Part shown: piece by piece, positions 44,305 to 53,531 of the stretch
Layout: every line of letters starts with the position of its first letter
Position numbering within the stretch: the stretch's first letter is position 1
NCBI RefSeq assembly: GCF_001297015.1
Contig: NZ_LIGE01000035.1
Span: forward strand, 37,753 to 101,752
From: Pseudomonas sp. RIT-PI-r
GTDB taxonomy: Bacteria > Pseudomonadota > Gammaproteobacteria > Pseudomonadales > Pseudomonadaceae
Direction of reading: 5' to 3'
Length of the DNA: 64,000 nt
Notes under the pieces: model-generated
The model's database searches: none
Seen by the model: only the letters and a program-made list of their open reading frames with translations
Told to the model about the DNA's origin: nothing
Program-made: the position numbers and the translations under genes

Positions 44305-44853
44305 TTACTTATCGGTCAAGGCAAACTGCGTCAGGCAGAAGGTAGGGATACCCATGTCCTCAAGACGCTGCGAACCTTGCAACTCCGGCAAATCAATAAT
44401 CGCCGCCGCCTCATGCACCCGCGCGCCCATGCGGCGAATCAGGTTGGCTGCTGCGATCAGCGTGCCGCCCGTGGCGATCAAGTCATCGAACATCACCACC
44501 GAGTCGCCTTCGCACAGGCTGTCGGCGTGCACTTCCAGAAACGCTTCACCGTACTCGGTTGCGTAACCTTCGGCCAACACGTCCGCTGGCAGTTTGCCTT
44601 GCTTGCGGAACAACACCAGCGGCTTGTTCAACTGATAGGCCAGCACCGAACCGATCAGGAAACCACGGGCATCCATCGCGCCGATGTGGGTGAAGTCGGC
44701 TTCGACATAGCGGTGGGCGAAGCTGTCCATCACCAGGCGCAGGGCGGTTGGCGACTGGAACAGCGGGGTGATGTCGCGAAAGATCACGCCCGGTTTCGGG
44801 AAGTCGATCACTGGGCGGATAAGCGATTTGATGTCGAAGGAGTCGAAGACCAT
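44305..44853 (-). CDS. apt: Adenine phosphoribosyltransferase
   Basis: Apt salvages adenine to AMP using PRPP in the cytoplasm. The 182-aa product has DFPKPGVIFRDITPLF, GFLIGSVLAYQL, FRKQGKLP and the PRPP loop VVMFDDLIATGGTLIAA. ATG 44853 (MVFDSFDIKSL) was chosen over a start 27 bases upstream on family grounds. It lies downstream of anr on the same strand, 78 bases away. Confidence 0.95.
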   Translation of the reverse strand: MVFDSFDIKSLIRPVIDFPKPGVIFRDITPLFQSPTALRLVMDSFAHRYVEADFTHIGAMDARGFLIGSVLAYQLNKPLVLFRKQGKLPADVLAEGYATEYGEAFLEVHADSLCEGDSVVMFDDLIATGGTLIAAANLIRRMGARVHEAAAIIDLPELQGSQRLEDMGIPTFCLTQFALTDK

Positions 44854-44931
44854 CGTCGAGGTGTCCTGGCAGGGCTGCAAACGGCGCAGTATACCCGCGG
44901 CTGAAACGCTTCGCTCAACCGCAGATCGACA

Positions 44932-45666
44932 TTAACCTTCGAGCGAGCCACCGGCCAGCGCGCAGAGCTGGATCGGGTCGAGGATGTGAATCTCCTTGCC
45001 CTCGGCGGCAATCAATTGGTTCTGCTGGAAACGGGTGAACACCCGGGACACGGTTTCCACCGCGAGACCGAGGTAGTTGCCGATTTCGTTACGCGACATT
45101 GCCAGGCGGAACTGATTGGCTGAGAAGCCGCGCGCGCGGAAGCGGGCGGACAGATTGACCAGGAACGTGGCGATGCGCTCGTCGGCGGTTTTCTTCGACA
45201 GCAGCAACATCATTTGCTGGTCGTCGCGGATTTCGCGGCTCATCACACGCATCAACTGACGGCGCAGTTGCGGCAATTGCAGGGCCAGTTCGTCGAGGCG
45301 TTCGAAGGGGATTTCGCAGACCGAGGTGGTTTCCAGCGCCTGGGCCGACACCGGGTGTTTCTCGGTGTCCATGCCGGACAGGCCGACCAGTTCGCTCGGC
45401 AGGTGGAAACCGGTCAGTTGTTCTTCGCCGCTGTCGCTCAGGCTGAAGGTTTTCAGGGCGCCGGAGCGTACTGCATAAACGGAATCGAACGTGTCGCCCT
45501 GACGGAACAGGAACTCGCCTTTTTTCAGCGGGCGGCCGCGTTTAACGATTTCGTCCAGCGCATCCATGTCTTCCAGATTCAGAGAAAGTGGCAGGCAGAG
45601 AGGGGCCAGGCTGCAATCCTTGCAATGGGCCTGGTTATGAGCGCGCAGTTTGACTGGCTCGGACAT
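44932..45666 (-). CDS. anr: Anaerobic/low-oxygen regulator Anr (FNR family)
   Basis: Anr is the [4Fe-4S] oxygen sensor that switches on low-oxygen genes. The 244-aa product keeps the four cluster cysteines (C15, C18, C24 and C117). It has a cyclic-nucleotide-binding fold and the recognition helix ETVSRVFTRF, whose E..SR residues read TTGAT half-sites. It is near several targets: Anr-box matches occur before hemN and the cbb3 oxidase operons in this window. I see no clear Anr box in its own upstream region. Confidence 0.95.
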   Translation of the reverse strand: MSEPVKLRAHNQAHCKDCSLAPLCLPLSLNLEDMDALDEIVKRGRPLKKGEFLFRQGDTFDSVYAVRSGALKTFSLSDSGEEQLTGFHLPSELVGLSGMDTEKHPVSAQALETTSVCEIPFERLDELALQLPQLRRQLMRVMSREIRDDQQMMLLLSKKTADERIATFLVNLSARFRARGFSANQFRLAMSRNEIGNYLGLAVETVSRVFTRFQQNQLIAAEGKEIHILDPIQLCALAGGSLEG

Positions 45667-45820
45667 TTCTTAAATCCTTGTGGGAAAACACACATAAGCT
45701 GTAAGGGTAACCCACGAGAGGACATTCAGGCCAGTCTACGGCGACTTTGTCCCACAGCCATAAAGCCGCAGGGCAAGCCGCCGATAAACAGGTATCAGAA
45801 CGCATACAAGGAACGATTCG

Positions 45821-46303
45821 ATGGCCGCCATTGGCACGCTGGGCCCCGCTGGCAGCGACGTTGCGGCATTGCCGGAGACGTTTAAAGCGTCTTCGGGCAG
45901 TGCACGCGACGCGGGCTCGACCGAGGAAGCAACCCCGACCTTGGTCGAAGGTGTCAAAGTGTCGCTGTCTGGAGCGTCCATCGAAAAATCTGCCGGCGCT
46001 GGCGGCGATAATCGCGATATCGAAGAAAGCGGTCTGCCTGAGAACATCCAGCAATTGTTGAAGATGATCCGTAAATTTCAAAAAGAGATTGCCGAGAAAA
46101 AGGCGCTCATCGAAGCGGTGATGGCTGACAAGCGTCTTTCCAACGAAGAAAAGATCACCAAGACTGCCACCCTGCGCGGCGCCATCGCCGCGCTGAACAC
46201 CGGGTTGATCACGGCCAATCTTGCCTTGTCGAAAGTGGTCGGGCAGTCGGGCCTCACGGCAGATCAGAACCTGAAAGTCGGTTCGCTGCTGATGAAAAAC
46301 TAG
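45821..46303 (+). CDS. Hypothetical protein (PA1545-like position)
   Basis: The 160-aa product is not recognised. The first 75 residues are rich in Gly, Ala, Ser and Glu and look disordered. The rest is helical and probably coiled (LLKMIRKFQKEIAEKKALIE, then AVMADKRLSNEEK). There is no signal peptide or membrane segment. AAGGAA sits 7 bases before the ATG. It is convergent with hemN, and their ends overlap by 4 bases. A gene stands in the same place between anr and hemN in P. aeruginosa, so it is probably real and conserved. Confidence 0.78.
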   Translation: MAAIGTLGPAGSDVAALPETFKASSGSARDAGSTEEATPTLVEGVKVSLSGASIEKSAGAGGDNRDIEESGLPENIQQLLKMIRKFQKEIAEKKALIEAVMADKRLSNEEKITKTATLRGAIAALNTGLITANLALSKVVGQSGLTADQNLKVGSLLMKN

Positions 46304-47682
46304 ATCACCCGCGAGAACCGCTGTCGGTTCTGCTGTTCCAGGTAGGCGTCGAACACCATGCAGACCGAGCGCACCATCAGGCGCCCGGCCGGCAACACCT
46401 TGATCCCTTCGCGATCAAGCTCAATCAGGCCGTCGTTGGCCATGCCTTGCAGTTGCGGCCACAGCGCACCGAAATATCCCTGAAAATCGACATTGAATTG
46501 CTGTTCGATCTCGGCGAAGTCGAGGCTGAAATTGCAGATCAGTTGCTGAATCACCGCGCGCCGCAGCCGATCGTCGGCATTGCATACCAGGCCTCGACTG
46601 GTTGCCAGTTGCGCGGCGGCTAGGGTGTGCTGGTATTCGTTGAGGTCGCTGCTGTTCTGGCAATACAGGTCGCCGATCTGGCTGATCGCTGAAACGCCCA
46701 GGCCGATCAGGTCGCAATGGCCGTGAGTGGTGTAACCCTGGAAGTTGCGTTGCAGGGTTTCTTCCTCTTGGGCAATCGCCAGTTCGTCGTCGGGCAGGGC
46801 AAAGTGATCCATGCCGATGTAGCGATAGCCGGCGGCGGTGAGCTGTTCGATGGTGCGCTCGAGCATTTCCAGTTTCTGCGCGGGCGCAGGCAATTCACTG
46901 GCATTGATCCGCCGCTGGGGCATGAAGCGCTCCGGCAGGTGCGCGTAGTTGAACACCGAGAGCCGGTCCGGTTGCAGGCTGATCACCTCTTCCACGGTAC
47001 GGGCGAAGTTGTCCGGGGTCTGCTTGGGCAGGCCGTAGATCAAGTCGATGTTGATCGAGCGAAATTGCAGGGTGCGCGCGGCGTCGATCACGGCGCGGGT
47101 TTCTTCCAGGCTTTGCAGGCGATTGACCGCACGCTGCACCGTCGGGTCGAGGTCTTGCAGGCCGATGCTGACCCGATTGAAGCCGAGCTCGCGCAACAAG
47201 CCCATGGTGGACCAGTCGGCTTCGCGCGGGTCGATTTCGATGCCGTAATCGCCGGAATCGTCATCGAGCAAATTGAAATGCTTGCGCAGGTGCGCCATCA
47301 ACTGGCGCAGTTCGTCGTGGCTGAGAAAAGTCGGAGTGCCGCCGCCAAAGTGCAGTTGCTCGACCTTTTGCGTCGGGTCGAGGTGACAGGCGATCAGCTG
47401 GATTTCCTGTTCGAGCCGTTGCAGGTATGGCAGGGCGCGGCCGCGATCCTTGGTGATGACCTTGTTGCAGGCGCAGTAGTAGCAAATGTTCGCGCAGAAC
47501 GGCACATGCACATACAGCGACAACGGGCGCAGGGCCTTGCGGCTGTCACGCAGGGCATGGAACAGGTCGAAGGTGCCGACCTGACTGTGAAATTGCACGG
47601 CCGTCGGATAAGAGGTGTAGCGCGGCCCCGCCAGGTCGTAGCGGCGGATCAGATCAGAGTCCCAACGAATGGCGTCGAGCAT
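46300..47682 (-). CDS. hemN: Oxygen-independent coproporphyrinogen III oxidase
   Basis: HemN is a radical SAM enzyme that decarboxylates coproporphyrinogen III for heme synthesis without oxygen. The 460-aa product has the cluster motif C63-x3-C67-x2-C70 (PFCANICYYC), GGGTPTFLS and SIGLQDLDPTVQRAVNR. AGPRYTSYPTAVQFH is a typical N-terminus. A perfect Anr box lies 64 bases before the ATG, so it should be induced when oxygen is low and supply heme for the cbb3 oxidases nearby. Confidence 0.96.
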   Translation of the reverse strand: MLDAIRWDSDLIRRYDLAGPRYTSYPTAVQFHSQVGTFDLFHALRDSRKALRPLSLYVHVPFCANICYYCACNKVITKDRGRALPYLQRLEQEIQLIACHLDPTQKVEQLHFGGGTPTFLSHDELRQLMAHLRKHFNLLDDDSGDYGIEIDPREADWSTMGLLRELGFNRVSIGLQDLDPTVQRAVNRLQSLEETRAVIDAARTLQFRSINIDLIYGLPKQTPDNFARTVEEVISLQPDRLSVFNYAHLPERFMPQRRINASELPAPAQKLEMLERTIEQLTAAGYRYIGMDHFALPDDELAIAQEEETLQRNFQGYTTHGHCDLIGLGVSAISQIGDLYCQNSSDLNEYQHTLAAAQLATSRGLVCNADDRLRRAVIQQLICNFSLDFAEIEQQFNVDFQGYFGALWPQLQGMANDGLIELDREGIKVLPAGRLMVRSVCMVFDAYLEQQNRQRFSRVI

Positions 47683-47745
47683 GCGGGCATTCCCCCGGAT
47701 AGGCTGGCAGTGTGGCGAGTCTAGGGGAGGGCGCGCAGGGGCATC

Positions 47746-47759
47746 TTGATTTGCATCAA
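47746..47759 (-). promoter_or_regulatory. Anr box before hemN
   Basis: TTGATTTGCATCAA is a perfect TTGAT-N4-ATCAA site. Its centre would give a start about 29 bases before the hemN ATG if at -41.5. Confidence 0.88.
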
Positions 47760-47767
47760 CAGCATAA

Positions 47768-47852
47768 GATCAAAAGATCGCAGCCTTCGGCAGCTCCTAC
47801 AGGGAAACGCATTCCAAAGGTAGGAGCTGCCGAAGGCTGCGATCTTTTGATC
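47768..47852. repeat. REP doublet, family C
   Basis: GATCAAAAGATCGCAGCCTT ... and the inverted copy ending TTTTGATC. It touches the stop codon of the next gene (47853) and ends 8 bases from the hemN Anr box. Confidence 0.88.
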
Positions 47853-48536
47853 TTAATGGCCCATCAACCAATGCTGATGCGGCCCCGGCAATGTCCAGAT
47901 GCCAAACAGAATCACCAGCAAACCCCCCGCCATGCGCACGCTGCGTTTGCGCAAAATGGCCGTGACGCGTTCTGCCGCGAGGCCCGTGGCGAGCAGCACC
48001 GGCCAGGTGCCGAGCCCAAACGCAAGCATCAACAACGCACTGTCCAGCGCGTTGCCCTGACTCGCCGACCACAACAATGTGCTGTAAACCAGCCCGCACG
48101 GCAGCCAGCCCCACAACGCGCCAAGCAGCAGCGCGCGGGGCAGACTCGACACCGGCAGCAAACGGTTGGCGACGGGTTGGATGTAGCGCCACAAACCGCG
48201 TCCGAGACTTTCAATGCGCGTTAGCCCGCTCCACCAGCCGGCCAGATACAAACCCATGGCGATCAGTAACAACCCGGCCAATACACGCATGAATAACGCT
48301 GCAGGACTGTTCGCCCCCGCCCACCCCGCCAGCCCGATCAGCAAGCCCGCCGTGGCATAACTGAGGATTCGGCCCAGGTTATACGCCAGCAACAAGCGGA
48401 AACGTCGGCTGCGTTGCTCCTTGGGAATCGCCAGGGTCAACGCGCCCATCAAGCCGCCGCACATGCCCAGGCAATGGCCGCCACCGAGCAAGCCGAGGAT
48501 CAGCGCCGAGATCAGCAGTGGCACCAGTTCAAGCAT
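47853..48536 (-). CDS. DsbD_2/SafE-like membrane protein of the cco assembly cluster
   Basis: The 227-aa product has about six membrane helices and the family motif GGGHCLGMCGGLMGAL near the N-terminus, a possible metal or thiol site, plus LLGALWGWLPCGLVYS. Annotated as sulfite exporter TauE/SafE or heavy-metal transport family, it lies beside ccoS in many pseudomonads and is thought to help copper or cytochrome assembly. It overlaps ccoS by 8 bases, so it belongs to the ccoGHIS operon. Function is inferred from context. Confidence 0.85.
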   Translation of the reverse strand: MLELVPLLISALILGLLGGGHCLGMCGGLMGALTLAIPKEQRSRRFRLLLAYNLGRILSYATAGLLIGLAGWAGANSPAALFMRVLAGLLLIAMGLYLAGWWSGLTRIESLGRGLWRYIQPVANRLLPVSSLPRALLLGALWGWLPCGLVYSTLLWSASQGNALDSALLMLAFGLGTWPVLLATGLAAERVTAILRKRSVRMAGGLLVILFGIWTLPGPHQHWLMGH

Positions 48537-48741
48537 CGGGCGGGGCCTTGTCGTCTGCTTTGCTGGCGTTGGCTTCGTCCACCGCAGCAGTGTGGTTCGG
48601 ATCCTGATCGTCGAACAGGATGCTGTGGGCCGGGCCGTCGAGATCGTCGTACTGACCGCTGTCCACCGCCCAGAAGAAGATGTACACGGCGATGGCCACG
48701 ATCAGCAGTGCGGCCGGGATCATCACGTAGAGAGCTGGCAT
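48529..48741 (-). CDS. ccoS: cbb3 oxidase maturation protein CcoS
   Basis: The 70-aa product has one membrane helix (MIPAALLIVAIAVYIFFWAV) followed by DSGQYDDLDGPAHSILFDD, the CcoS signature. CcoS is needed to insert cofactors into the cbb3 catalytic subunit. It lies 22 bases after ccoI and overlaps the next membrane protein gene. Confidence 0.93.
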   Translation of the reverse strand: MPALYVMIPAALLIVAIAVYIFFWAVDSGQYDDLDGPAHSILFDDQDPNHTAAVDEANASKADDKAPPDA

Positions 48742-48763
48742 CTGTACTCCAGGCCCGCGCGGC

Positions 48764-51214
48764 TCAGGCCGGCAGCGGGCGGGTTTCTGAGCGGTGGCTG
48801 ACTGGCGCCGGGCTCGGCAAGCGAGTCAGGCGCAAGGCATTGAGCACCACGGTCAACGAACTGATCGACATGCCGACGGCGGCCCACACCGGAGTGATCC
48901 AGCCAAGGGCGGCGAATGGCAACATGAGGCCATTGTACAGCGCCGCCCACAGCAGGTTCTCGATGATTACCCGACGGGTTCGCCGCGCGAGGGTGAAGGC
49001 CTGGACCAAGGCGTCGAGACGATTGGACAGCAGCACGGCATCGGCACTGGTTTTCGCCAGATCCGTGGCCGAGCCCATGGCCACGCTGATATCAGCGGCA
49101 GCCAACACCGGCACATCGTTGACGCCGTCGCCGAGCATCAGCACCTTGCGGCCTTCCTTGTGCAGTTGTTGCAGCACTTGCAGCTTGTCGTCGGGGCGCA
49201 AACCGCCACGAGCCTCATCAATACCCAGTTCCGCCGCCACGCTAGCGACCATCGGCGAGCTGTCGCCGGACAACAGCAATGTGCGCCAGCCACGCGCCTT
49301 GCACGCGGCGAGCCGGGCGGGGGCGTCGTCGCGCAAGCGGTCGTCGAGGCCGCACCACGCCAGCGGGCCTTGAGCGTCGCCGGGCCGCAACCAGTGGCCA
49401 GCCCCGCTCGGCATGGCCGGCACACCGGCGCCGCTGAGAGCACAGACAAACGCGGCCTGACCGATGCGCAAGCGCTGCTCGCCGACCAGCCCTTCGAGGC
49501 CAAGTCCCGGCGTACTCTGGACGTCTTCAGCGGCGAGCGGCGCACGGCCGAAGGCGCGGGCAATCGGGTGTTCCGAGCGGTTTTCCAACGCGGCAGCGAG
49601 GCTCAGGCATTGGTCGCTGTCGTGCGCGCCGAGTGGGCGAATCGAACGCAGTACCAGCCGGCCTTCAGTGAGCGTACCGGTCTTGTCGAAGATCACCGTG
49701 TCGATCTGATTCAAGCCTTCCAGCACATGCCCGCGCGTCAGCAGTAAGCCGAGTTTGTGCAGGGTGCCGGTGGCGGCGGTGAGGGCAGTCGGCGTTGCCA
49801 GCGACAGGGCGCACGGGCAGGGCGCGACGAGCATGGCGAGGACGATCCGGAACGCGCGCGAAGAAGCCAGCTCCCACCACAGCAGGCCGATGGCGGCAGC
49901 GGCGATCAGCGACAGCAGCAGGAACCATTGCGCGGCGCGGGCGGCAATTTCTGCCAGACGCGGTTTTTCCGCCTGAGCGCGCTCGAGCAGGCGGACGATA
50001 GCCGACAGTCGTGTGTCCTGGCCCAGCGCCTGCACTTCCACGGTCAGCGCGCCTTCGACATTCAGCGTGCCGGCGGTCACAGCATCACCGGGCATGCGCG
50101 GTTGCGGCAGGTATTCGCCGGTCAGCAGCGATTCGTCGATGCTCGATTGGCCATCGATGATCTTGCCGTCTGCCGGCAGAATCGAACCGGGCGGGATGAG
50201 GATTTGATCACTCAGGCGCAATTCGCTGAGCAGAATGCGTTCGCTCTGGCCGTGGTTGTCCAGGCGCAGACACGAAGCGGGCAACAGATTGACCAGTTGG
50301 GCCGTTGCAGCCGCTGTGCGTTCCCGTGCGCGGCGTTCCAGGTAACGTCCGGCGAGCAGGAACAGCGCGAACATGCCCACTGCGTCGAAGTACAACTCGC
50401 CGACACCGGTGATCGAGGTCCAGATCCCGGCGATGTAGGCGCTGCCGATCGCCAGCGACACCGAGACATCCATGGTCAGGTGTCGTGTGCGCAAATCGCG
50501 CATCGCGCCTTTGAAGAACGGCGCGCAGCTGTAGAACACGATCGGCGTGGTCAGGAACAGCGCCACCCAGCGCAGGATCGTGTGTAGCTCGGGGCTGAGG
50601 TCGATGTTGAATTCCGGCCAGGTGGCCATGGTCGCCATCATCGCCTGGAACCACAGCAGCCCGGCGACGCCGAGCTGGCGCAGGGCCAGGCGGTTTTCGC
50701 TGGCCAGTTGTTCGCTGGCGCGATCAGCCTGATAGGGATGGGCGGCGTAACCGATGTGGCGCAGTTCGGCGAGGATCTGGCTCAGCGGCAATTGCGCGTC
50801 GGCCCAGCTCACGTGCAGGCGATGGTTGGACAGGTTCAGCCGCGCCTCGGCGACGGCGGGCAGCGTGCGCAGGTGTTTTTCAATCAGCCAGCCACACGCG
50901 GCGCAACTGATGCCTTCCATCAGCAGGGTGGTTTCGGCCAGCTCCCCTTGGTGGCGCACAAAGGGTTGCTGGACGTCGGCGCGATCGTACAGCGCCAGTT
51001 CATCGACCAATTGCACCGGCAATGCTTCGGGGTTGGCTGAGGCTTCGCTGCGGTGTTGGTAGTAGCTTTCCAGACCGCCGGCGACGATGGCTTCGGCCAC
51101 AGCCTGACAGCCCGGGCAGCAGAACTCGCGGGATTGTCCGAGCACGACAGCGGTGAAGCGGCTGCCAGACGGAACGGGCAGGGCGCAGTGGTAGCAGGGG
51201 AGTGGGCTGGTCAT
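48764..51214 (-). CDS. ccoI: Copper-translocating P-type ATPase CcoI
   Basis: CcoI moves copper across the inner membrane for cbb3 oxidase assembly. The 816-aa product has an N-terminal cysteine region (CYHCALPV, CCPGCQAV) and a heavy-metal domain (GISCAACGWLIEKHL). The membrane metal site is VAPCPCALSLATP, the phosphorylation site is DKTGTLTEG, and the hinge region is MLGDGVNDVPVLAAADISVA. It is the third gene of ccoG-ccoH-ccoI-ccoS, with a REP doublet between it and ccoH. Confidence 0.95.
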   Translation of the reverse strand: MTSPLPCYHCALPVPSGSRFTAVVLGQSREFCCPGCQAVAEAIVAGGLESYYQHRSEASANPEALPVQLVDELALYDRADVQQPFVRHQGELAETTLLMEGISCAACGWLIEKHLRTLPAVAEARLNLSNHRLHVSWADAQLPLSQILAELRHIGYAAHPYQADRASEQLASENRLALRQLGVAGLLWFQAMMATMATWPEFNIDLSPELHTILRWVALFLTTPIVFYSCAPFFKGAMRDLRTRHLTMDVSVSLAIGSAYIAGIWTSITGVGELYFDAVGMFALFLLAGRYLERRARERTAAATAQLVNLLPASCLRLDNHGQSERILLSELRLSDQILIPPGSILPADGKIIDGQSSIDESLLTGEYLPQPRMPGDAVTAGTLNVEGALTVEVQALGQDTRLSAIVRLLERAQAEKPRLAEIAARAAQWFLLLSLIAAAAIGLLWWELASSRAFRIVLAMLVAPCPCALSLATPTALTAATGTLHKLGLLLTRGHVLEGLNQIDTVIFDKTGTLTEGRLVLRSIRPLGAHDSDQCLSLAAALENRSEHPIARAFGRAPLAAEDVQSTPGLGLEGLVGEQRLRIGQAAFVCALSGAGVPAMPSGAGHWLRPGDAQGPLAWCGLDDRLRDDAPARLAACKARGWRTLLLSGDSSPMVASVAAELGIDEARGGLRPDDKLQVLQQLHKEGRKVLMLGDGVNDVPVLAAADISVAMGSATDLAKTSADAVLLSNRLDALVQAFTLARRTRRVIIENLLWAALYNGLMLPFAALGWITPVWAAVGMSISSLTVVLNALRLTRLPSPAPVSHRSETRPLPA

Positions 51215-51252
51215 CGAGTGTTCACTAATACTGCTGATTCACTACACCCCCG

Positions 51253-51329
51253 TGTAGGAGCTGCCGCAGGCTGCGATCTTTTGACTTTAAAACAAGATCA
51301 AAAGATCGCAGCCTGCGGCAGCTCCTACA
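51253..51329. repeat. REP doublet, family C (CTGCCGCAGG variant)
   Basis: TGTAGGAGCTGCCGCAGGCT ... AGCCTGCGGCAGCTCCTACA with GATCTTTTGA / CAAAAGATC inner parts. It lies inside the ccoGHIS operon, between ccoH and ccoI. Confidence 0.87.
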
Positions 51330-51342
51330 TAGGGGTATCGGG

Positions 51343-51882
51343 TTACTTCTTGAGGTCTTCGGCGCCTTGCAGCGGCTCGTCACCCAGCAGCAGATCCTTG
51401 TCATGGCTCACTAGCTCTTCTTCGAACATGCGCCACACATGGTCATCCTGACTGCCGAGCAATTCGACAAACCGGCGACCTTCGACCTTGTCGCCCAATT
51501 GACCGATGTAGCGGCCTGCTTCGGTTTCGCTGCGGGTCAGGACGATCTTGCGATCCTTTTCCGGTTGTGTCGGCGAAATCAGGTTCAATTCAAGGGTCTT
51601 CGGCTGGCTGTCGCCGCTCAGGCGCAAATCAACCTCACCAGTAACATCATCCAGATGCACCGCCGCACGCATCTTCAAATTCTGCGCCAACAACTCGCGA
51701 TCCAGCGAACGGTTGATACCCTTGCCCGCCTCGTAGTAGTTGTCGTTGACCAGATTGTCCGGGTTGTTCACCGCAATGGTCACCATCGACAGAGTCAGGG
51801 TCACCGAACAGGCCAGAATCCCGATGATGATCCATGGCCAGAGGTGCTTGTACCAAGGACTTGCGGCGTTTGCTGCGGGCAT
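51343..51882 (-). CDS. ccoH: cbb3 oxidase assembly protein CcoH (FixH family)
   Basis: The 179-aa product has one N-terminal membrane helix (WPWIIIGILACSVTLTLSMV) and a periplasmic domain (NPDNLVNDNYYEAGKGINRS is the FixH signature). CcoH helps early assembly or stability of cbb3. ATG 51882 (MPAANAASPW) has GAGAGAA upstream and lies 11 bases after the ccoG stop. Confidence 0.92.
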   Translation of the reverse strand: MPAANAASPWYKHLWPWIIIGILACSVTLTLSMVTIAVNNPDNLVNDNYYEAGKGINRSLDRELLAQNLKMRAAVHLDDVTGEVDLRLSGDSQPKTLELNLISPTQPEKDRKIVLTRSETEAGRYIGQLGDKVEGRRFVELLGSQDDHVWRMFEEELVSHDKDLLLGDEPLQGAEDLKK

Positions 51883-51893
51883 GTTCAGTTCTC

Positions 51894-53309
51894 TCAACGG
51901 ATTTGGGGGCCGATGAATCGGCTCTTGGCTTCAACGTGGACGCTGTCGTCATCGGCATCCTTGAGGATGAATTTCACCTCGTTGGTGCTCGATGGCAGTT
52001 GTTCCGGTGCGCTCGACAACTCGACCGGCATGCTGACGATGTCGCCGGCCGCGACCTTGATCTCGCGCTTGCCTTGCAGGCGCAGATCCGGCAACCCGGC
52101 GGCTTCCAGCACATAGGTGTGATCGCGCTGGTCCTTGTTCATGATCTTCAGGCTGTAAACGTTTTCGATCCGGCCTTCAGCGTTTTCGCGGTACAGCACA
52201 CGGTCCTTGCTGACATCGAAACCGACCAGCGAACGCATGACGAACGCGGTGACCAGCAGGCTGATCATCGCCAGCAACACCACGGCATAGCCGATCAGGC
52301 GTGGCCGCAGTTTATGGGTTTTCTGTCCCGACAGGTTGTGTTCGGTGGTGTAGCTGATCAGGCCGCGCGGGTAATCCATCTTGTCCATGATGCTGTCGCA
52401 GGCGTCGATGCACGCGGCGCAACCGATGCACTCGATCTGCAGGCCGTCGCGGATGTCGATGCCGGTCGGGCAGACCTGCACGCACATGGTGCAATCGATG
52501 CAGTCACCGAGGCCCAGGGCCTTGTAGTCGATACCTTTCTTGCGCGGGCCACGGCTTTCGCCGCGACGCGGATCGTAGGAAACGATCAGCGTGTCCTTGT
52601 CGAACATCACACTCTGGAAGCGCGCATACGGGCACATGTAGATGCACACCTGCTCGCGCAACCAGCCGGCGTTGCCGTAGGTGGCGAGGGTGAAGAAGCC
52701 GACCCAGAAATACGACCAGCCATCGGCCTGGCCGGTGAAGAATTCGAAGACCAGTTCGCGGATCGGCGAGAAGTAACCGACGAAGGTCATGCCGGTGACG
52801 AAACCGATCAGCAGCCACATCACGTGCTTGGCGGCTTTACGCAGGAATTTGTTGGCGCTCATCGGCGCCTTGTCGAGCTTGATGCGCTGGTTGCGGTCGC
52901 CTTCGGTGACCTTTTCGCACCACATGAAAATCCATGTCCAAACACTTTGCGGGCAGGTGTACCCGCACCAGACGCGGCCGGCATAAACGGTAATGAAGAA
53001 CAGGCCGAACGCAGCGATGATCAAGAGGCCCGAAAGCAGGATGAAATCCTGTGGCCAGAACGTTGCACCGAAGATGAAGAATTTGCGCTCTGGCAAGTTC
53101 CACCACACGGCCTGGTGGCCGCCCCAGTTCAGCCACACCGTACCGAAATACAGCAGGAACAATGCGGCGCCGCCCATCATCCGCAAGTTGCGGAACAGGC
53201 CGGTGAAAGCGCGGGTGTAGATTTTTTCTCGTGAGGCGTAAAGGTCGACGCTGTTGTTCGCGTTTTTGCTCGGTGGTGTGACGTCGTGTACCGGAATCTG
53301 GTTGCTCAT
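51894..53309 (-). CDS. ccoG: cbb3 oxidase accessory protein CcoG (FixG/RdxA)
   Basis: The 471-aa membrane ferredoxin-type protein is linked to copper reduction during cbb3 maturation. It has about five helices and WCGYTCPQSVWTWIF, MCPYARFQSVMFD and two [4Fe-4S] motifs (CIDCTMCVQVCPTG, CIGCAACIDACDS), plus a C-terminal immunoglobulin-like FixG domain. I set the start at ATG 53309 (MSNQIPV), with GGGA 7 bases upstream; 53312 is also possible. In P. aeruginosa ccoG follows directly after ccoP1; here about 2.6 kb of other genes lie between. Confidence 0.95.
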   Translation of the reverse strand: MSNQIPVHDVTPPSKNANNSVDLYASREKIYTRAFTGLFRNLRMMGGAALFLLYFGTVWLNWGGHQAVWWNLPERKFFIFGATFWPQDFILLSGLLIIAAFGLFFITVYAGRVWCGYTCPQSVWTWIFMWCEKVTEGDRNQRIKLDKAPMSANKFLRKAAKHVMWLLIGFVTGMTFVGYFSPIRELVFEFFTGQADGWSYFWVGFFTLATYGNAGWLREQVCIYMCPYARFQSVMFDKDTLIVSYDPRRGESRGPRKKGIDYKALGLGDCIDCTMCVQVCPTGIDIRDGLQIECIGCAACIDACDSIMDKMDYPRGLISYTTEHNLSGQKTHKLRPRLIGYAVVLLAMISLLVTAFVMRSLVGFDVSKDRVLYRENAEGRIENVYSLKIMNKDQRDHTYVLEAAGLPDLRLQGKREIKVAAGDIVSMPVELSSAPEQLPSSTNEVKFILKDADDDSVHVEAKSRFIGPQIR

Positions 53310-53476
53310 CATTGCATCCCACGGCAGTGGAAAAATGCCTCGGTCGATACGTGCCAACCGCGGTCAAAATGGGGTGTTGCAGTGGCGCAATGATACGCCT
53401 GTCGCTCTGGCTCAAGGGTGCGACCTTTGGTCGCGTTGGGGGCGAAGCCTGAATGGTGTAGCGAATGTAGCAAAGC

Positions 53477-53490
53477 CTGATGCAGGTCAA
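53477..53490 (-). promoter_or_regulatory. Anr-box-like site before ccoG (one mismatch)
   Basis: The minus strand reads TTGACCTGCATCAG, one base off TTGAY-N4-RTCAA. It lies about 168 bases before the ccoG start and just downstream of the toxin gene. It may give ccoG its own promoter. Confidence 0.4.
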
Positions 53491-53531
53491 TTGACTTGTT
53501 GAGTATGGACAGTTTTGGCGTGGTCGCTAAT

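Noticed and set aside
45667..45820. Anr box in the anr upstream region
   Set aside because: No TTGAY-N4-RTCAA match with at most one mismatch was found, so autoregulation by this site is not supported.
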